From positions 82,105 to 146,104 of the forward strand of contig CANTFL010000279.1 of the NCBI GenBank assembly GCA_947650285.1: DNA of 64,000 nucleotides, read 5' to 3'. This DNA comes from Hyaloperonospora brassicae. Its lineage: Eukaryota > Oomycota > Peronosporomycetes > Peronosporales > Peronosporaceae. Made by a program: the position numbers and the translations under genes. Shown here in pieces: positions 11,150-23,873 of the stretch. The first letter of the stretch is position 1; the number at the start of each line of letters is the position of its first letter. The notes below the pieces were generated by a model. The model was not told where the DNA came from, searched no databases, and was given only the letters and a program-made list of their open reading frames with translations.

Positions 11150-13544
11150 TGAGAAACTTTGAACGCTCGGCTCTTGCCAGGTTCAAACCAGGCGAGCGTC
11201 CTACTTTAAAGTCTCCTCGACCTTAGACGGGAACATTCCGGCATTCTTGCTGGGCACATACCACTTGCGGATCAGATTGTAGATTTCCTCTATAGGGCAT
11301 TTGCCACCGTCGTGTATCTCTCCAAAAGCTGCACACACGCGCAGGCACTTGTACGACGGATGTCCTTTGCGTCCTCACTTCTGGTACGTCAATCTCTTCC
11401 AGCACCCACGATCGTCGTCTTTCCTCAATTCGCAGCGATTGCAAACTTTTTTCATCGGGACGTGATCAGCACTGCTCTCGGGATGACGGTCATCTAGATC
11501 AGCGTCCATATCTCCTTATCAATACGTGCCATCCGATGTCGCGGCTACAAACTCATTCCGTGGTTTATCCATCCCTTTTGATCCGCCGAAATTTAAATCC
11601 GAGTAACTGCATTCGATCTCCACACTAAGGTCTCTCGCTGCACAGGCCGGTTTCTCCAAATTTGGGGAAAAGGCTGGCACAGGTCGCGGTCGGAATTTGT
11701 TCCATACTGTTTGTATTTGATCTCGTCGACTGTTCAATCGATTTTATCATCTTAAAACTTTTTACATTTTATCTGCATCCCCCATCCAGAACTTATGCAA
11801 CTTTTTTAGTCGCATTGCGATCGTCCAGCATCCCGATAAAATGTTTTTCATGCTTACGACGTACATCCCGCGATCCGTTCCGAATCCTAAACTTCGTCCT
11901 TATCACTGCTACATTCAATCAATACATATACTTCAATGGTCTTTCTTTCGATCACTTCTAGGCATGGAATTACTGCCTCCTAACCGACATACCGTTCCCC
12001 CATTTTGCAAAACAAGGTATATAAATAATTCCACGATCGACGAGTAGACAGGCTTAGCTATCTATACAAGTTTCACACAGAAAACATGATGCGATCTCCG
12101 AACTAGGCGCATTTCTTCTTCTGGGGCTTGGTCCCGAAGAAATGAGGACTTGGCCTTGATAATCCAAATTTTGACCCGATCTTCACCCCTTTCATTTACA
12201 TTAAATTCCTTCAGATCTGCGATTGCAGGTATCCGAATTAGCGGATCGCCAAGTCCACCACATGGCGCCGTTTCAGTGGTCCCTACGATTGGTCGTCTTA
12301 GATCGTATTGTTCTGGATCGTTGGGATCTCACTCGTCCGGGTATTAAGCATCCGATCTGCCATGATATAATCCGACCTATTTCATCTCGACATCCTGGAT
12401 GTATGTCTCCTGATTACTTGTACGTCTCACAGTCTGTATTGGATATATTGTCTGGCGGGCTTGGTTACATCATTCTGCTAAGAAAAACTTCTCATGGCTG
12501 CTTTCATATACGTCTTCAATGGTCCTGGGATGCTCGGGCTCACGTATAACGCATAACGCATGCAGCTGCCGATCGCAACTCGTCGTTGATCCTTACCAGA
12601 ACATCACGGAGAGGTCGTGCCCCACTTGGGCCCAGCGCCATCTACTGAATACCTAATAATTTATCTGATTCGATCTCTGATTCAGCTGATGCGTACTGCG
12701 ATGGTCCAGTGTGATCTCTTCTTGGAGCATCTGCGATCGACAGAAACGCTTGATCTTCGTGCTTGTATTCTTCCTTCAACGATTTTCCTGGGGCATCTGC
12801 GATCGACGGAAGCGCTTGATCTTCGTTATTGTATTCAATCGTCAATAGGATCAGCCTTTCTTACATCAATCTACACTCCCTGATCACTTGATCTTTTTTA
12901 AGTCCAGGAGTTTATTCGTTTCGAACACCCCCGCGGCGAAATTTGCATCCCGTAGCAGCTGGATGATACCATTGATCCCTTCCAGCGTGTTTGAAGCTGT
13001 CGCTGAATCTGAGATCGGGCCTTGAGTCTTCCCGATCAGCTTGAACTTCAATATTCGTAGCACCGGTTTGCTTGACAGCAACGTTTTTAATATCTTCCAA
13101 CATTAATCCTCCCCCAGAAGGTCCAATTGCCAACCTTTCGTCGTCTTTTTTCTTCCACGGACTTGACTGGCCGTCACTCGAATTTCATAGAGCGATCGCG
13201 TTACTCAAGCAAAGAAATTGCTTCGTGTGTCCTTGCCACCTTGAAACTTTTCTTCTTTGACATCATAAGAGTGGTCTTGAATGGATCTTGTTTGGTTTTG
13301 ACCGAAATGTTTCCAATCTGAGAATAATGCTTTGCAGAACGATCTGCTTTAGTCCCCGACAGAAACCTCAGGAGAGGGTCGAGATTTATTTTGCTGATCG
13401 AGCTATCGATCTACCTTTTAATCTTCTTTTTATCAAAGCCCCTTCCAGAACGCTGTTAACCCGAGATCCTTTCATTAAGTGCGTCCGCGCCGATCCCTCT
13501 GCCTCTGATGTTTCAAACCCCCATTTAAGTCTTGATCTTGACAT
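11150..13544 (-). pseudogene. element A1 gag, broken, with zinc-knuckle-type C terminus
   Basis: Gag would form the virus-like particle. The likely start is the ATG at 13544 (MSRSRLKWGFETSEAEGSA), about 60 bases inside the 5' LTR end. An early block reads VLEGALIKRRLKGRSIARSA, and a later one near 13080-12900 reads GINGIIQLLRDANFAAGVFE in one frame. The C-terminal part near 11440-11220 gives Cys-rich spacing (CNRC... GHPSYKCLRVCAAFGEIHDG, then GKCPIEEIYNLIRKWYVPSK), which I read as degenerate zinc knuckles followed by a conserved tail. Stops and frameshifts occur throughout. The capsid core between 12700 and 11750 is poorly resolved. The assignment rests on order and these blocks. Confidence 0.65.
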
Positions 13545-13589
13545 CTTCTCAAAAGAGGCTCACAGTGAAATACAGAGACACTAGAAGAT

Positions 13590-13605
13590 CCGAAAACGCG
13601 CACCA
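13590..13605 (-). promoter_or_regulatory. putative tRNA primer-binding site of element A1
   Basis: Immediately inside the 5' LTR end (CCAACACA, plus-strand position 13607) the minus strand reads A then TGGTGCGCGTTTTCGG. A TGG start complementary to a tRNA CCA end is the normal position and form of a primer-binding site. The matching tRNA was not identified. Confidence 0.5.
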
Positions 13606-13606
13606 T

Positions 13607-14176
13607 TGTGTTGGAGTGGCGATCGCTCGTTTGAGGAGTCTATCCCAACTCCTTACTGGCGCCCGGAAGACCGAGCAACAGGGGCGGTACTCCGATTCCG
13701 TGCTCTATGCTTCGCTCACCTTGTGTACCCGTCGATGGGGCTAGTTGCACGCTTCTAGGTGGACTCGAGTCGGTGCCAAGCTTGACCGTGGTTGAGATTG
13801 GTGTTGTCGCGTGGAAACCTTCACACGATAGCGCGTGTACTTGTAACTGCTCGATATCTGTCAACTTGATCTCTACGAGATCGCCTTGTCCAATGTAGAT
13901 GCTTGATTCGCGAACCTTTTGACCACTTGAGCCGTCTTGCGATCTTGAACTCTTTGCCTTTACTTTTCTGCTGCGACCGATCGCAGTTGGGGTTCATGTT
14001 AAGAGTCTTCGATCTCTAGCCAAATAATCGAGGGATATAACTAGATTAAAGTATGTAACTTTCTTTGACGTTGGGTGGTCAATGATCGAAGCCGGAAGAG
14101 AGGTCGACATGTGTACTTAAAAGAAAATTCAACTCTGGTTAGTGCTAACCAAATGAAACCCAAAAACTAACACACA
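13607..14176 (-). repeat. 5' LTR of element A1, shared with the truncated left-arm copy
   Basis: The same 570-bp unit as at 1953-2522, with the same TGTGTTGG...CTAACACACA limits on the plus strand. Beyond 14176 the sequence is only a divergent homologue of the region beyond 2522, so this LTR serves both as the 5' LTR of A1 and as the 3' LTR of the next copy. The mirror copy at 23874-24443 differs at a few sites. Confidence 0.75.
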
Positions 14177-14319
14177 TCGCTAGGCCTATCTGTATCATGG
14201 ACGTCTAAGGCCACGCGTCTCCCTTCCCAGAAAATGGTCCCCTTGTATCTATGTGGCTCATACCAATTCCGCCCACTCCTGAACCTTGGCGTGGTCTACA
14301 TCCAATTTGTACGTAGCTG

Positions 14320-14425
14320 GATCCAGTGTCGCGATCTCATGTTGGGATCACAATCTCGCGTTTATATCGCGATCTCGCGTTGGGATCACGACCTCGGCTT
14401 AGGATCGCGGCCTCTATTGAGACCC
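14320..14425. repeat. GATC/CGCG degenerate minisatellite, left arm
   Basis: Loose repeats of GCGATCTCGCGTTGGGATCA-like units, about 20-25 bp. The tract occupies the same position relative to the LTR as the different GATC repeat at 2690-2830. Another GATC-rich run lies at 15770-15880. Confidence 0.7.
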
Positions 14426-14739
14426 ATCTTCGATGACGTTATCATCCTGGTGTAAACTACATTTCCCGTCCTTGCTACCAACGAGCTCGAGATCTATTGA
14501 ATTTAAGTGCACGATAGCGAGCCACCCAATCCAGCACGTATTCTCCAATCAGATCCCTTTCGAAATTAACTGACGCTGACGATCCGTCCGCCTCTAGCCC
14601 AAATCCACGGTAAAATCTTGTGATTGATTAGCCACAATCGTCCTCTGCAACGTTATGCTACAAACGATGTCGATATATCTCTTCATCATTAGCATCTTGT
14701 CGTTGGTACTCATATTCATAGATCTTCAGACTTTTGCCA

Positions 14740-17700
14740 TGGCTGATCACGCCACATCATATACTCCATCCACAACCAACGATAGATCTACCCACCTCGT
14801 GCCGCCTCCGGAATTACCAACTACAGATATCGTCGCTCTGGTTACCTACAATCTTGCCTACTCAAAAGACCCAGACTGGTGCTGGAAAAGCTTGATCGCT
14901 CCGTGGTCACCGCCCTGGTAACTATAATGACGTGATTGGTAAAAATACCACCTCGGTCGCTACCCCGTGACCAACGATGACGTCCTGCGTTCTATTTCGA
15001 GTGCGCCCGCTCAACTAACTCATTCTCCACCTGGGTTTGTCATCGGGGATCGACTAAGCATCGTTAAGAGAAGCGATCGATTCGCTCTATAACCATAAAA
15101 AGAAGCAAACGGAGATTATGGACCGCTACGAGACTATAAACCTAAATTGTCTCGGAAGAATGCCTGCAACCATCATCTGGGAAAAGAATTACAACTGCTC
15201 TCCACCTCCGCATCTCCGTTCGTCGAATTTGTCCAAGGCAATCGCGATCACCTGCTCACGCGATACGAGGAAGAATCTCATCGGTCTGAGATGTTTTTGG
15301 AAGATCTGGCCAAATTTACAGGACCAGACCTCCGAGATCGCACGCTTGAAATCGGAGATTTTAAAAGCCACTCTAGCGCGTCATATCGCGCAAGCGTAGA
15401 CCAATCGCGAGATCGCTAAACTTCGGAAACAGATGGACGAGACAGGAGATCGCTTAGTGACCGAGCGCGAAGTGCTTTCGGATCTTCTCCAAATTGTAAA
15501 GTGTAGTCGATTTCAAAGGCGTTCATTCACTCTTTAACCAAGCTCCGTCGTAGTTGGGACCGCATCGTAGAATTGCTAATTAAGTCGAGGCCAAAAGGAA
15601 TAACGTTACAGACGTGGCGGAGGAGAGTGATCGGTTGCGCGACATTTTGTTGGGTCGCGATTCCATTATTACCGCTCATCTGCGCTTCGAGTCATCCAAA
15701 CTGTCTTACGAACGTGACCAGATACGAAACCATTTCACGTTGCAAAATTGAATAGCTCCATTAATCAATGGGGATTATGAAGCTAAGTGACCCAATTTTC
15801 GATGGAGATTATGACCAAGGACGCGATCACGACCAGGGACGCGATCTAGATAGAGATCACGATCACATACGCCATATCGATCAGGTGTCTACAAACCACA
15901 CCACGCAATTTGCTACCCGCTAGTACAGGCTTACATGAATTGCTTTACGTCGTTCAATAAGGCTACATCATATTCGTAACCTATAGTAAGCATATGGGTA
16001 GTTCTGGGTTGGTAAGTGACACATAAATTAGAATACAATGTTCTCTAAAGTACACGTGCCTACTTATCTTCTTGGTTGAATAACTGGCCACATGACGTCA
16101 GGATCACTCGCATACTTTAATCAAGTAATATGCCTGGATTGTTTTACTACGGATATAGGACTCTCACGGTAACCCCCCCAACTGCGATCGGACGTAGCAA
16201 CACCATATATGACAAGGTACAAGATAGCGAGATGACTTGAAAAGTCAGAATTTCAAGCGATCAGGTGTATACGTATTAGACAAGGCGAGATTGGTGTGAT
16301 CAGGGCACTCATATCGAGCACACTACAAACATTCCCGTGGTCGTGTGAAGATTCTCAAACGATCACCTCCTACCCCACTACAAAAATTGGTCAAGTTTAA
16401 CAACCACGAGTCCATTTGGAAGGGAGAAGACCGCCCTATCGACGTACACAAAAGGTGAGGAAGGAAGCAAAAATCACGGAAGCAAAGTACCCCCTCGAAT
16501 TGTCGATATTCGGGGAGACATTAGAGAGTCGGGATCACAAATATCGTGTGATCACCACTCTACCACTATTCCTACCATTGCCTAACCAATTATCGTCGAT
16601 CAATCCTCTTTTGGGGATTCTTCGTTTCCAAATGTTTTGGTGTGCGCGTTGCCTAGCCGTATGCTTCCGCGTGATTACTTCTTTTACACTAACATCTCGA
16701 TATCAATAAAATCTCTCAGTCCTTATGCTTTGATCCTAATCTTTATAGGCTAGTGATTCTAGGAAATTGCACTATCATAAGGCTCGTCACGATCTTAAGG
16801 CGTCTCTGCCTACCCGTAAGCTTGGTAAGTCAAGACTGCGTCGCTAAGCCGCTCCGTCCCTGCATGTCTCTCAAAACGAAGTAACCAAAGAATGAGAAGA
16901 TGCGACCCTCGCAGCTTTATCTGTATCGCGATCTTCTACTTGTCGTTATGCGTCTGTTGCTGAATCTCATCGCTTGGCCGAATCGTCCTCCTCTTCGATA
17001 ATCGTGGGATTTTCTGGTCTTCTCTATATAATAAAATTCCAACCGCCTACGGTCGATTAGCAGTGCCCAAGATATCCAGCGTGGCTCCTTCCAGAGAGTC
17101 TTGAGACATACCGAGGACAACTTTACCGATAACTCGCGTCCATCCGTAAACCATCAGATTTAGGCATTTTGCCTCGCGTCAAGGTATATCAGAGAAGGAT
17201 AAAGGCATTGAATACAGAGACCACAAGCCTCAATCTACCGCTCAAATCACTTCTTGGTTGGCGCAAAGATTCAGCTGGACAAGCATTGTCGAGTTGAGCG
17301 TCGACTAACGCTTTCATTACTTCTATCAACCAAAACGATTTCCATTTCCGAGGTTAGCGATACGTCATTCCTCCCCTCCCGAATCTAATAAGGGCCCCTG
17401 AATTGATTAATATGGCTGAGATTGAGGCGTTATACGCCTCTCAACCCTAGTAAAGTGCTTTTTAACAGATCGCGCCGATCTATTTTGCTGCACAGGATGA
17501 ATCTATGAGCTCGCCACTTTTTTATTAGTGCGTAGATCGAAACCGGAAGTGCCTATGGGCATCCATGCATGTGATCTTCGTCTGCCGCGAGAAGCGAATA
17601 ACCACGTATAGTTGGCTGAGTTATTAAAACAGGGAAAGCAAGGGGATCATGATCTGAATCTCGGTATGAGAATTTCTTCGGTTGATTCATCAGAGCATGA

Positions 17701-18170
17701 TAGCAGGACACTGCGATCTGGACATCTTTCTTGTTCCCTTCTTTTTGCACCTCCCATCGCTAACGGTAATACACAATGGCGTCCAGGTTAATATGCAGAG
17801 CCCAGATCGCTCCCGTCCGCTGACAGCTTCGCCACAGCTAAATGCAGCGGATCTATAGAGTCATCAGTATTTTTCTCACTTGTAAACCACCCCGTAATGT
17901 CTATCCCAAGACTTTTCGGGAAGCCCTTTAATGTGCGATAGCTAGTTTATATTACTTAGCCCCATAATACAATATAGAGTCGTCTCGATCTATTATCTTG
18001 TGTTTTTTTGCATATAAATTCGTACGTTTAATTTAGCTATCTGGCTCCAATAGGATTTTTGCGATCCACGGTCGCCGTCTATATAATTCATATCGCCCAT
18101 CCACCACCTTATACAACTTTCTTGTACGTCTATCTTCATCTGCTATCAATCTTCATTATCTGTCGACCTA
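14740..18170 (+). pseudogene. opposite-strand third gene, left palindrome arm copy, interrupted by a solo LTR
   Basis: Divergent homologue of 3040-5700. The ATG at 14740 starts M-A-D-H-A-T-S and matches the start at 3040. Coiled-coil-like charged segments follow at 15118-15419 (for example EFVQGNRDHLLTRYEEESHR in one frame) and again near 15600-15750. A block of about 0.8 kb absent from the A1 copy interrupts the gene at about 15886-16720. Homology resumes near 16730 (compare 4275) and 16890 (compare 4430). The C-terminal hydrophobic part aligns near 17930-18050 but is eroded. The gene converges with the minus-strand pol end near 18170. It has many stops, and its product function is unknown. 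Confidence 0.55.
15886..16720 (+). repeat. nested solo LTR-like insertion, left arm
   Basis: Between about 15990 and 16560 the plus strand aligns, with clear divergence, to the sense strand of the family A LTR (23874-24443). Shared blocks include AGTACAC, CATACTTTAATC, CCAACTGCGATCGG, ACAAGGCGA and CGACG-TACACAA. It is inverted relative to the LTR at 13607. The A1 copy lacks about 800 bp here, so it is an insertion into the opposite-strand gene. The exact ends are uncertain; TGTCTAC at 15886 and an AATAAA-containing end near 16710 are my best guesses. No target duplication was established. Confidence 0.5.
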
Positions 18171-18800
18171 CACCTCGTGCGATTGTATCACTTCCAAACG
18201 ATTTCGACTCACCCGCTTCCGATCAACCTCTTGCAACGAAGCACCACAGTTCAGATCGGCTTCGTCAATACTAATCGGATCGCTGCATTCCTTTCAATGG
18301 TATAGGCACCGCTATTGTATTCGATTCAAAAGAGATCTGCTTCCCGATCACACTTGGAAAACATCTCCACTCTGTATTCATCTGTATCCCACTCGATCTC
18401 ACAACTATCATCGGTAGGAGCGATTCATCGAAATCAACGCAGTCCCCACTGGCAACCACCAATCCACTATCCGGTCGATCCCGAAATTTCACCACTCGTT
18501 TTAACTTGGAGACGTGCACGACCGGAAGCTATATATATGTCTACGTGTGATCTCTAAACGAACCGCATATTCCAGCGCATAGCCCAGCTACTCGAAATAT
18601 CACATGCCACATGTGTGCGAGCTCGCGGACGTATCCATCTTTTACTAGATCCAAATATATCCATACTTGCGCCCCACACTCAAGGTTGTGCGGATCGCTG
18701 TCCGCATTGTGTCGATCTGATCGATCTCGGATCGTGATCTTGAGCCTCTCATTCAACGTCTCTCTTGCTCGCTGGTACTGACGATGAGTGTTGTATCGTC
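18170..18800 (-). pseudogene. truncated integrase C terminus and chromodomain-type tail, left arm
   Basis: The minus-strand frames at 18756-18541 (starting NERLKITIRDRSDRHNADSD) and 18519-18271 (HVSKLKRVVKFRDRPDSGL) are the same proteins as in A1. The tail continues toward a terminal stop near 18170. The copy ends at about 18800, where the arm homology stops, so all upstream pol is missing. It feeds directly into the LTR-bearing region of the tandem A1. Confidence 0.75.
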
Positions 18801-19880
18801 ATCTTCTTGGATATGTGGTCGCCAGAGCAAGTGCATCAAGAACTGCGCAAACGATTGCATAAAGATACAAGGAATGCGTGTTCTGAAGGTTTGAAGCAAG
18901 TGAAGTAATACGGCACGATTGGGAACCTGGATTGATGTCATATTTATCACGAGCCTGTCACAAGATCGTCGGACAAAAGCAAATTGCTAATATGGCATAT
19001 CTCTCTCACGGCACGGAAGCGTGTAAAGTGCTGACGCGAACTAGGGCCATCAAAATGAATGTCCCTATTTTAGATCGGATGTACAGAGATAAGTATGCAG
19101 AATACCTGACTTTGCTATTAATAAAGCACAATACTGCGTTCGTGGTGATACTCTGTTCTAACGGATCCACGGCTGGGATCGGAGATCGACATTGAAGGCA
19201 ACGCTACCCCTGTGAAGCACCAAGACACCTAATTTGGACTTAAGGAGATTGCGATACAACATTCAGCGTCAGTACCAGCGAGCAAGAGAGACGTTGAATG
19301 AGAGGCTCAAGATCACGATCCGAGATCGATCAGATCGACACAATGCGGACAGCGATCCGCACAACCTTGAGTGTGGGGCGCAAGTATGGATCTATTTGGA
19401 TCTAGTAAAAGATGGATACGTCCGCGAGCTCGCACACATGTGGCATGTGATATTTCGAGTAGCTGGGCTATGCGCTGAAATATGCGGTTCGTTTAGAGAT
19501 CACACGTAGACATATATATAGCTTCCGGTCGTGCACGTCTCCAAGTTAAAACGAGTGGTGAAATTTCGGGATCGACCGGATAGTGGATTGGTGGTTGCCA
19601 GTGGGGACTGCGTTGATTTCGATGAATTGCTCCTACCGATGATAGTTGTGAGATCGAGTGGGATACAGATGAATACAGAGTGGAGATGTTTTCCAAGTGT
19701 GATCGGGAAGCAGATCTCTTTTGAATCGAATACAGTAGCGGTGCCTATACCATTGAAAGGAATGCAGCGATCCGATTAGTATTGACGAAGCCGATCTGAA
19801 CTGTGGTGCTTCGTTGCAAGAGGTTGATCGGAAGCGGGTGAGTCGAAATCGTTTGGAAGTGATACAATCGCACGAGGTGT
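18800..19880 (+). pseudogene. integrase core, C terminus and chromodomain-type tail, right arm
   Basis: Plus-strand copy of the A1 pol end. The 87-residue frame 18932-19195 is identical to A1 6644-6381 in protein sequence. Frame 19234-19509 follows with the integrase C-terminal domain and 19531-19779 with the HVSKLKRVVKF bridge. The tail then reads EADLNCGASLQEVDRKRVSR and ends IQSHEV with a stop near 19880, the most complete pol end in family A here. The frames are separated by short shifts, so the gene is broken. It starts within the unpaired centre of the palindrome at about 18820. Confidence 0.8.
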
Positions 19881-22800
19881 AGGTCGACAGATAATGAAGA
19901 TTGATAGCAGATGAAGATAGACGTACAAGAAAGTTGTATAAGGTGGTGGATGGGCGATATGAATTATATAGACGGCGACCGTGGATCGCAAAAATCCTAT
20001 TGGAGCCAGATAGCTAAATTAAACGTACGAATTTATATGCAAAAAAACACAAGATAATAGATCGAGACGACTCTATATTGTATTATGGGGCTAAGTAATA
20101 TAAACTAGCTATCGCACATTAAAGGGCTTCCCGAAAAGTCTTGGGATAGACATTACGGGGTGGTTTACAAGTGAGAAAAATACTGATGACTCTATAGATC
20201 CGCTGCATTTAGCTGTGGCGAAGCTGTCAGCGGACGGGAGCGATCTGGGCTCTGCATATTAACCTGGACGCCATTGTGTATTACCGTTAGCGATGGGAGG
20301 TGCAAAAAGAAGGGAACAAGAAAGATGTCCAGATCGCAGTGTCCTGCTATCATGCTCTGATGAATCAACCGAAGAAATTCTCATACCGAGATTCAGATCA
20401 TGATCCCCTTGCTTTCACTGTTTTAATAACTCAGCCAACTATACGTGGTTATTCGCTTCTCGCGGCAGACGAAGATCACATGCATGGATGCCCATAGGCA
20501 CTTCCGGTTTCGATCTACGCACTAATAAAAAAGTGGCGAGCTCATAGATTCATCCTGTGCAGCAAAATAGATCGGCGCGATCTGTTAAAAAGCACTTTAC
20601 TAGGGTTGAGAGGCGTATAACGCCTCAATCTCAGCCATATTAATCAATTCAGGGGCCCTTATTAGATTCGGGAGGGGAGGAATGACGTATCGCTAACCTC
20701 GGAAATGGAAATCGTTTTGGTTGATAGAAGTAATGAAAGCGTTAGTCGACGCTCAACTCGACAATGCTTGTCCAGCTGAATCTTTGCGCCAACCAAGAAG
20801 TGATTTGAGCGGTAGATTGAGGCTTGTGGTCTCTGTATTCAATGCCTTTATCCTTCTCTGATATACCTTGACGCGAGGCAAAATTCCTAAATCTGATGGT
20901 TTACGGATGGACGCGAGTTATCGGTAAAGTTGTCCTCGGTATGTCTCAAGACTCTCTGGAAGGAGCCACGCTGGATATCTTGGGCACTGCTAATCGACCG
21001 TAGGCGGTTGGAATTTTATTATATAGAGAAGACCAGAAAATCCCACGATTATCGAAGAGGAGGACGATTCGGCCAAGCGATGAGATTCAGCAACAGACGC
21101 ATAAAGACAAGTAGAAGATCGCGATACAGATAAAGCTGCGAGGGTCGCATCTTCTCATTCTTTGGTTACTTCGTTTTGAGAGACATGCAGGGACGGAGCG
21201 GCTTAGCGACGCAGTCTTGACTTACCAAGCTTACGGGTAGGCAGAGACGCCTTAAGATCGTGACGAGCCTTATGATAGTGCAATTTCCTAGAATCACTAG
21301 CCTATAAAGATTAGGATCAAAGCATAAGGACTGAGAGATTTTATTGATATCGAGATGTTAGTGTAAAAGAAGTAATCACGCGGAAGCATACGGCTAGGCA
21401 ACGCGCACACCAAAACATTTGGAAACGAAGAATCCCCAAAAGAGGATTGATCGACGATAATTGGTTAGGCAATGGTAGGAATAGTGGTAGAGTGGTGATC
21501 ACACGATATTTGTGACCCCGACTCTCTAATGTCTCCCCGAATATCGACAATTCGAGGGGGTACTTTGCTTCCGTGATTTTTGCTTCCTTCCTCACCTTTT
21601 GTGTACGTCGATAGGGCGGTCTTCTCCCTTCCAAATGGACTCGTGGTTGTTAAACTTGACCAATTTTTGTAGTGGGGTAGGAGGTGATCGTTTGAGAATC
21701 TTCACACGACCACGGGAATGTTTGTAGTGTGCTCGATATGAGTGCCCTGATCACACCAATCTCGCCTTGTCTAATACGTATACACCTGATCGCTTGAAAT
21801 TCTGACTTTTCAAGTCATCTCGCTATCTTGTACCTTGTCATATATGGTGTTGCTACGTCCGATCGCAGTTGGGGGGGTTACCGTGAGAGTCCTATATCCG
21901 TAGTAAAACAATCCAGGCATATTACTTGATTAAAGTATGCGAGTGATCCTGACGTCATGTGGCCAGTTATTCAACCAAGAAGATAAGTAGGCACGTGTAC
22001 TTTAGAGAACATTGTATTCTAATTTATGTGTCACTTACCAACCCAGAACTACCCATATGCTTACTATAGGTTACGAATATGATGTAGCCTTATTGAACGA
22101 CGTAAAGCAATTCATGTAAGCCTGTACTAGCGGGTAGCAAATTGCGTGGTGTGGTTTGTAGACACCTGATCGATATGGCGTATGTGATCGTGATCTCTAT
22201 CTAGATCGCGTCCCTGGTCGTGATCGCGTCCTTGGTCATAATCTCCATCGAAAATTGGGTCACTTAGCTTCATAATCCCCATTGATTAATGGAGCTATTC
22301 AATTTTGCAACGTGAAATGGTTTCGTATCTGGTCACGTTCGTAAGACAGTTTGGATGACTCGAAGCGCAGATGAGCGGTAATAATGGAATCGCGACCCAA
22401 CAAAATGTCGCGCAACCGATCACTCTCCTCCGCCACGTCTGTAACGTTATTCCTTTTGGCCTCGACTTAATTAGCAATTCTACGATGCGGTCCCAACTAC
22501 GACGGAGCTTGGTTAAAGAGTGAATGAACGCCTTTGAAATCGACTACACTTTACAATTTGGAGAAGATCCGAAAGCACTTCGCGCTCGGTCACTAAGCGA
22601 TCTCCTGTCTCGTCCATCTGTTTCCGAAGTTTAGCGATCTCGCGATTGGTCTACGCTTGCGCGATATGACGCGCTAGAGTGGCTTTTAAAATCTCCGATT
22701 TCAAGCGTGCGATCTCGGAGGTCTGGTCCTGTAAATTTGGCCAGATCTTCCAAAAACATCTCAGACCGATGAGATTCTTCCTCGTATCGCGTGAGCAGGT

Positions 22801-23310
22801 GATCGCGATTGCCTTGGACAAATTCGACGAACGGAGATGCGGAGGTGGAGAGCAGTTGTAATTCTTTTCCCAGATGATGGTTGCAGGCATTCTTCCGAGA
22901 CAATTTAGGTTTATAGTCTCGTAGCGGTCCATAATCTCCGTTTGCTTCTTTTTATGGTTATAGAGCGAATCGATCGCTTCTCTTAACGATGCTTAGTCGA
23001 TCCCCGATGACAAACCCAGGTGGAGAATGAGTTAGTTGAGCGGGCGCACTCGAAATAGAACGCAGGACGTCATCGTTGGTCACGGGGTAGCGACCGAGGT
23101 GGTATTTTTACCAATCACGTCATTATAGTTACCAGGGCGGTGACCACGGAGCGATCAAGCTTTTCCAGCACCAGTCTGGGTCTTTTGAGTAGGCAAGATT
23201 GTAGGTAACCAGAGCGACGATATCTGTAGTTGGTAATTCCGGAGGCGGCACGAGGTGGGTAGATCTATCGTTGGTTGTGGATGGAGTATATGATGTGGCG
23301 TGATCAGCCA
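19880..23310 (-). pseudogene. opposite-strand third gene, right palindrome arm copy
   Basis: Mirror of the gene at 14740-18170, with a start ATG at 23310, coiled-coil-like segments at 22932-22631 and the interrupting solo LTR at 21330-22164. It differs from the left arm at only a few sites. It ends tail to tail with the plus-strand pol end near 19880. Function unknown; broken by stops. Confidence 0.55.
21330..22164 (-). repeat. nested solo LTR-like insertion, right arm
   Basis: Mirror copy of the insertion at 15886-16720. Because it is present in both arms, it was already there before the inverted duplication formed. Confidence 0.5.
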
Positions 23311-23624
23311 TGGCAAAAGTCTGAAGATCTATGAATATGAGTACCAACGACAAGATGCTAATGATGAAGAGATATATCGACATCGTTTGTAGCATAACGT
23401 TGCAGAGGACGATTGTGGCTAATCAATCACAAGATTTTACCGTGGATTTGGGCTAGAGGCGGACGGATCGTCAGCGTCAGTTAATTTCGAAAGGGATCTG
23501 ATTGGAGAATACGTGCTGGATTGGGTGGCTCGCTATCGTGCACTTAAATTCAATAGATCTCGAGCTCGTTGGTAGCAAGGACGGGAAATGTAGTTTACAC
23601 CAGGATGATAACGTCATCGAAGAT

Positions 23625-23730
23625 GGGTCTCAATAGAGGCCGCGATCCTAAGCCGAGGTCGTGATCCCAACGCGAGATCGCGATATAAACGCGAGATTGT
23701 GATCCCAACATGAGATCGCGACACTGGATC
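23625..23730. repeat. GATC/CGCG degenerate minisatellite, right arm
   Basis: Mirror of 14320-14425, with repeated GATCGCGAT and GATCCCAACGCGAGATCGCG-like units. Confidence 0.7.
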
Positions 23731-23873
23731 CAGCTACGTACAAATTGGATGTAGACCACGCCAAGGTTCAGGAGTGGGCGGAATTGGTATGAGCCACATA
23801 GATACAAGGGGACCATTTTCTGGGAAGGGAGACGCGTGGCCTTAGACGTCCATGATACAGATAGGCCTAGCGA

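Larger units (their letters stand above)
1953..14176 (-). mobile_element. element A1: long Ty3/gypsy chromovirus-like LTR retrotransposon, decayed
   Basis: Directly repeated 570-bp LTRs (1953-2522 and 13607-14176) bracket a minus-strand gag-pol. The order is gag start near 13544, zinc-knuckle region near 11300, protease near 10900, RT near 9450-8450, RNase H near 7900, integrase near 6700 and a chromodomain-type tail ending near 5700. Between pol and the 3' LTR lies a 2.7-kb gene on the plus strand. A primer-binding-site-like TGG sequence adjoins the 5' LTR. The LTRs are identical over about 545 bases, yet the coding part is full of stops and frameshifts. The 5' LTR is shared with a second truncated copy (left arm of the palindrome), a tandem arrangement expected from recombination between LTRs. 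Residues needed for catalysis are changed in protease and RT, so I infer that this copy is not autonomous. Confidence 0.82.

Noticed and set aside
13607..18170. A giant LTR of about 4.5 kb for family A
   Set aside because: Near-identity with the other end stops after 570 bp. The rest is divergent and contains the opposite-strand gene and a nested insertion.
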